Source: a virus
Virus record (IMG/VR): IMGVR_UViG_3300013285_000052
Coordinates: 1-30,012 of that record
Length of the DNA: 30,012 bases
Strand: one strand, 5' to 3'
Both the position numbers and the translations under genes were made by a program. Positions 28,517-30,012 of the stretch are shown piece by piece. Positions within the stretch are counted from its first letter, which is position 1. Every line of letters begins with the position of its first letter. Below the pieces are notes generated by a model. It worked only from the letters and a program-made list of their open reading frames with translations. It made no database searches and was not told the DNA's origin.

Positions 28517-29008
28517 CTATGCCTGAATCATTTGGGTAACATCGAATCGAATCTCTGCAAAGGTTTCTGTTGCCCCATTGTCCGAGGTAACAGGTTCTCC
28601 ATAGAGACAGTCGATAACAGGTTCCGCGCCTTGCCATACATTGACCTGAGAGGTATCTCCGAAGTTATGACTGGCTCGTAGCGTATTCTTGATGTTGTCG
28701 ATAAGTGTATCAAAATCTGCCATCGCATCTTCGGCGTTATTTTGTACCGAGTGGTGGAAGATTTGCAAGATCACTTGAAAATCAACACGCTTCCAACCGT
28801 TAGTTGCTCCACCAATAGCAAGGCGAGTTTCGCGCTCACTCTGAATAAAGATTACGGCGGCGGCACGGCTCATCTGCCCTGCGGTTGCATTGACCTGATA
28901 GTTAATACGCTTAGGGAACGAAGTAAAGATCTGATTGAGCGTAGCGATACTCGCCCCTGTGAGATACGAGTAAAGAGTAGATCGAAGTTGGGAACGACCG
29001 ACTGCCAT
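28517..29008 (-). CDS. Tail terminator-like protein
   Basis: 163 residues. RSTLYSYLTGASIATLNQI, RAAAVIFIQSERETRLAIGG and DFDTLIDNIKNTLRASHNFG, then ETFAEIRFDVTQM, fit the lambda gpU/HK97-type terminator fold which caps the tail tube before head joining. ATG directly follows the connector stop. Confidence 0.68.
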   Translation of the reverse strand: MAVGRSQLRSTLYSYLTGASIATLNQIFTSFPKRINYQVNATAGQMSRAAAVIFIQSERETRLAIGGATNGWKRVDFQVILQIFHHSVQNNAEDAMADFDTLIDNIKNTLRASHNFGDTSQVNVWQGAEPVIDCLYGEPVTSDNGATETFAEIRFDVTQMIQA

Positions 29009-29902
29009 TTAGCGCATCCTGCGGAACGGTGCGAGCAATTCTTTAGCGAGAGCCATATCAGATCCGATGATGTCCTGAACACTCGGACCACTAGAGGCAC
29101 GAGTCGTTACTGCCATTGTAAGAGAGTTATCTCCACGCACTTTAAGAAAGTCTGTTGCAACTAAGATCGCGGCTTGCTTAACTGCCTGTGGCATATTACC
29201 TACGGCTACACCGGAAGCGTGAGTGTACTTTAATCCAGTTGTAATGTTAATGGTGCTTGAGCCATAAGTGTATGAAGATGAGATCGTAACCTGTTCAGTA
29301 TATTGACCATCGTAAATAGTTACGAGCGTTCCGGCAGTCAGCCCAATAGGGTCGATCATAGTAAAAGAGGTCGCAGAGGCGCTGGCAGTCTGAATGTATC
29401 CATTACAGAATCCAGCGCAGTAGTTATATGTTGCATAAATGCGAGAACGAACTGTTGGCGGAAAACCAAAAGATAATGGCCCTTGAGAAGAGTAGCCGAT
29501 TCCGACCTGACTCATAGGGTAAATGAATTGAGACTTTTCGAACCATATTGATGCCAACGAAGTTGCCGATACGGTAGTCATAGCCGTAGGAGTAGCACCA
29601 TAAGCGAGGGAGTTTACCGCCACGACATTGTTGTAGTCCGGAGAGATCACCATGAAACCCTCTTGGGTAATACGAGTACGAGACTGTTCTACGAAGTTTT
29701 GAGCAATAAGAGGCTGATTCACATAGATATCGATCCACGATGAAGCGCGTTGAATTACTGCCGCAAGTTCAGCATCTTGTTGAGCCGCAGTTCCGCCAAC
29801 CACTAGGTTGTTGTAATCAATCGCAGTCGGGGCGTTTTTATACTCAGCAATAGTGAGATAAGAGCCTGACTGAAATTGCGTAATCGGCGAGACTGCTGCC
29901 AT
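29009..29902 (-). CDS. Head-tail connector/adaptor (gp6-like) with inserted domain
   Basis: 297 residues. YLTIAEYKNAPTAIDYNNLV, AELAAVIQRASSWIDIYVNQ and QAVKQAAILVATDFLKVRGD are the helical parts of an HK97 gp6-like adaptor that binds the portal. Between them, at about 170-235, lies an extra beta domain (SFTMIDPIGLTAGTLVTIYD). Preceded by GGAGAT before the ATG. Confidence 0.75.
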   Translation of the reverse strand: MAAVSPITQFQSGSYLTIAEYKNAPTAIDYNNLVVGGTAAQQDAELAAVIQRASSWIDIYVNQPLIAQNFVEQSRTRITQEGFMVISPDYNNVVAVNSLAYGATPTAMTTVSATSLASIWFEKSQFIYPMSQVGIGYSSQGPLSFGFPPTVRSRIYATYNYCAGFCNGYIQTASASATSFTMIDPIGLTAGTLVTIYDGQYTEQVTISSSYTYGSSTINITTGLKYTHASGVAVGNMPQAVKQAAILVATDFLKVRGDNSLTMAVTTRASSGPSVQDIIGSDMALAKELLAPFRRMR

Positions 29903-29904
29903 TT

Positions 29905-30012
29905 TTAATCTCCGTCTGTTTTAGGTGTTGACGATTCGTGTCCACACTTGGAACACAATTTGAACCACGATCCGAAACCACAGTTATCGCAATTATACCC
30001 GCGATCTCCATC
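29905..30012 (-). CDS. C-terminal part of a zinc-ribbon protein
   Basis: 35 residues visible: DRGYNCDNCGFGSWFKLCSK then CGHESSTPKTDGD. Two CxxC pairs (CDNC, CSKC) form a zinc ribbon. The start is outside the window, on the right. It stops just before the connector gene, so in order it lies after the capsid genes. Confidence 0.65.
   Translation of the reverse strand, partial: DGDRGYNCDNCGFGSWFKLCSKCGHESSTPKTDGD

Overview
The window is most of a tailed-phage (siphovirus) genome whose host is almost certainly an actinobacterium. The strongest host marker is a WhiB-type iron-sulfur regulator (11089-11571), a family confined to Actinobacteria and their phages. The actinophage-style Cas4/RecB nuclease, CHAP endolysin and minor-tail proteins agree. 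The moderate-to-low GC (judged by eye) would fit a streamlined freshwater actinobacterium better than a high-GC soil Streptomyces or Mycobacterium, but that is inference. All genes but one lie on the minus strand, so transcription runs from high to low coordinates. I saw no integrase, immunity repressor, tRNA, CRISPR array or insertion sequence.

In transcription order: (1) 30012-18459, head-tail connectors, tail terminator, major tail protein, a tail-assembly chaperone pair with a -1 frameshift site, tape measure, distal tail protein, tail hub and adhesins. (2) 18436-16748, the lysis cassette: membrane protein, secreted HNH-like nuclease, two holin-like proteins and a CHAP endolysin. (3) 16747-16444, a 300-base control region with three palindromes, a bidirectional terminator and a probable early promoter. 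(4) 16443-8546, replication, recombination and regulation: a calcineurin-like phosphoesterase, a proteasome/HslV-like protein, a probable annealing protein, Cas4-like nuclease, WhiB, a replication initiator that seems to contain the origin, a RusA resolvase and an LPD29 protein. (5) 8544-5292, very small, often zinc-binding proteins, then a lytic transglycosylase, HNH nuclease, SSB and HTH protein. (6) 5365-1, a ParB-like protein, a TAGT-like glycosyltransferase, both terminase subunits, a DNA methyltransferase and the start of the portal gene.

The portal runs off the left edge while the post-capsid connectors enter from the right edge. This is what a circular or circularly permuted genome looks like when cut inside the head genes; the rest of the portal, the protease and the capsid must lie outside. 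Genes are tightly packed and many start codons overlap the preceding stop (ATGA, GTGA, TAATG), which let me place several genes too short for routine ORF calling.

Most worth a second look: a lambda-O-like origin (11-bp iterons beside an AT-rich tandem repeat) inside the replication initiator; a leader module found three times, with a dyad over promoter elements and a 5' hairpin whose stem differs between copies yet still pairs, two copies also carrying a 20-codon micro-ORF coupled to the upstream gene; a phage Ntn-hydrolase that keeps the Thr1/Asp17/Lys33 triad; a ParB-glycosyltransferase pair beside the terminase suggesting DNA hypermodification; and a transglycosylase whose signal peptide begins at an apparent ATA codon.
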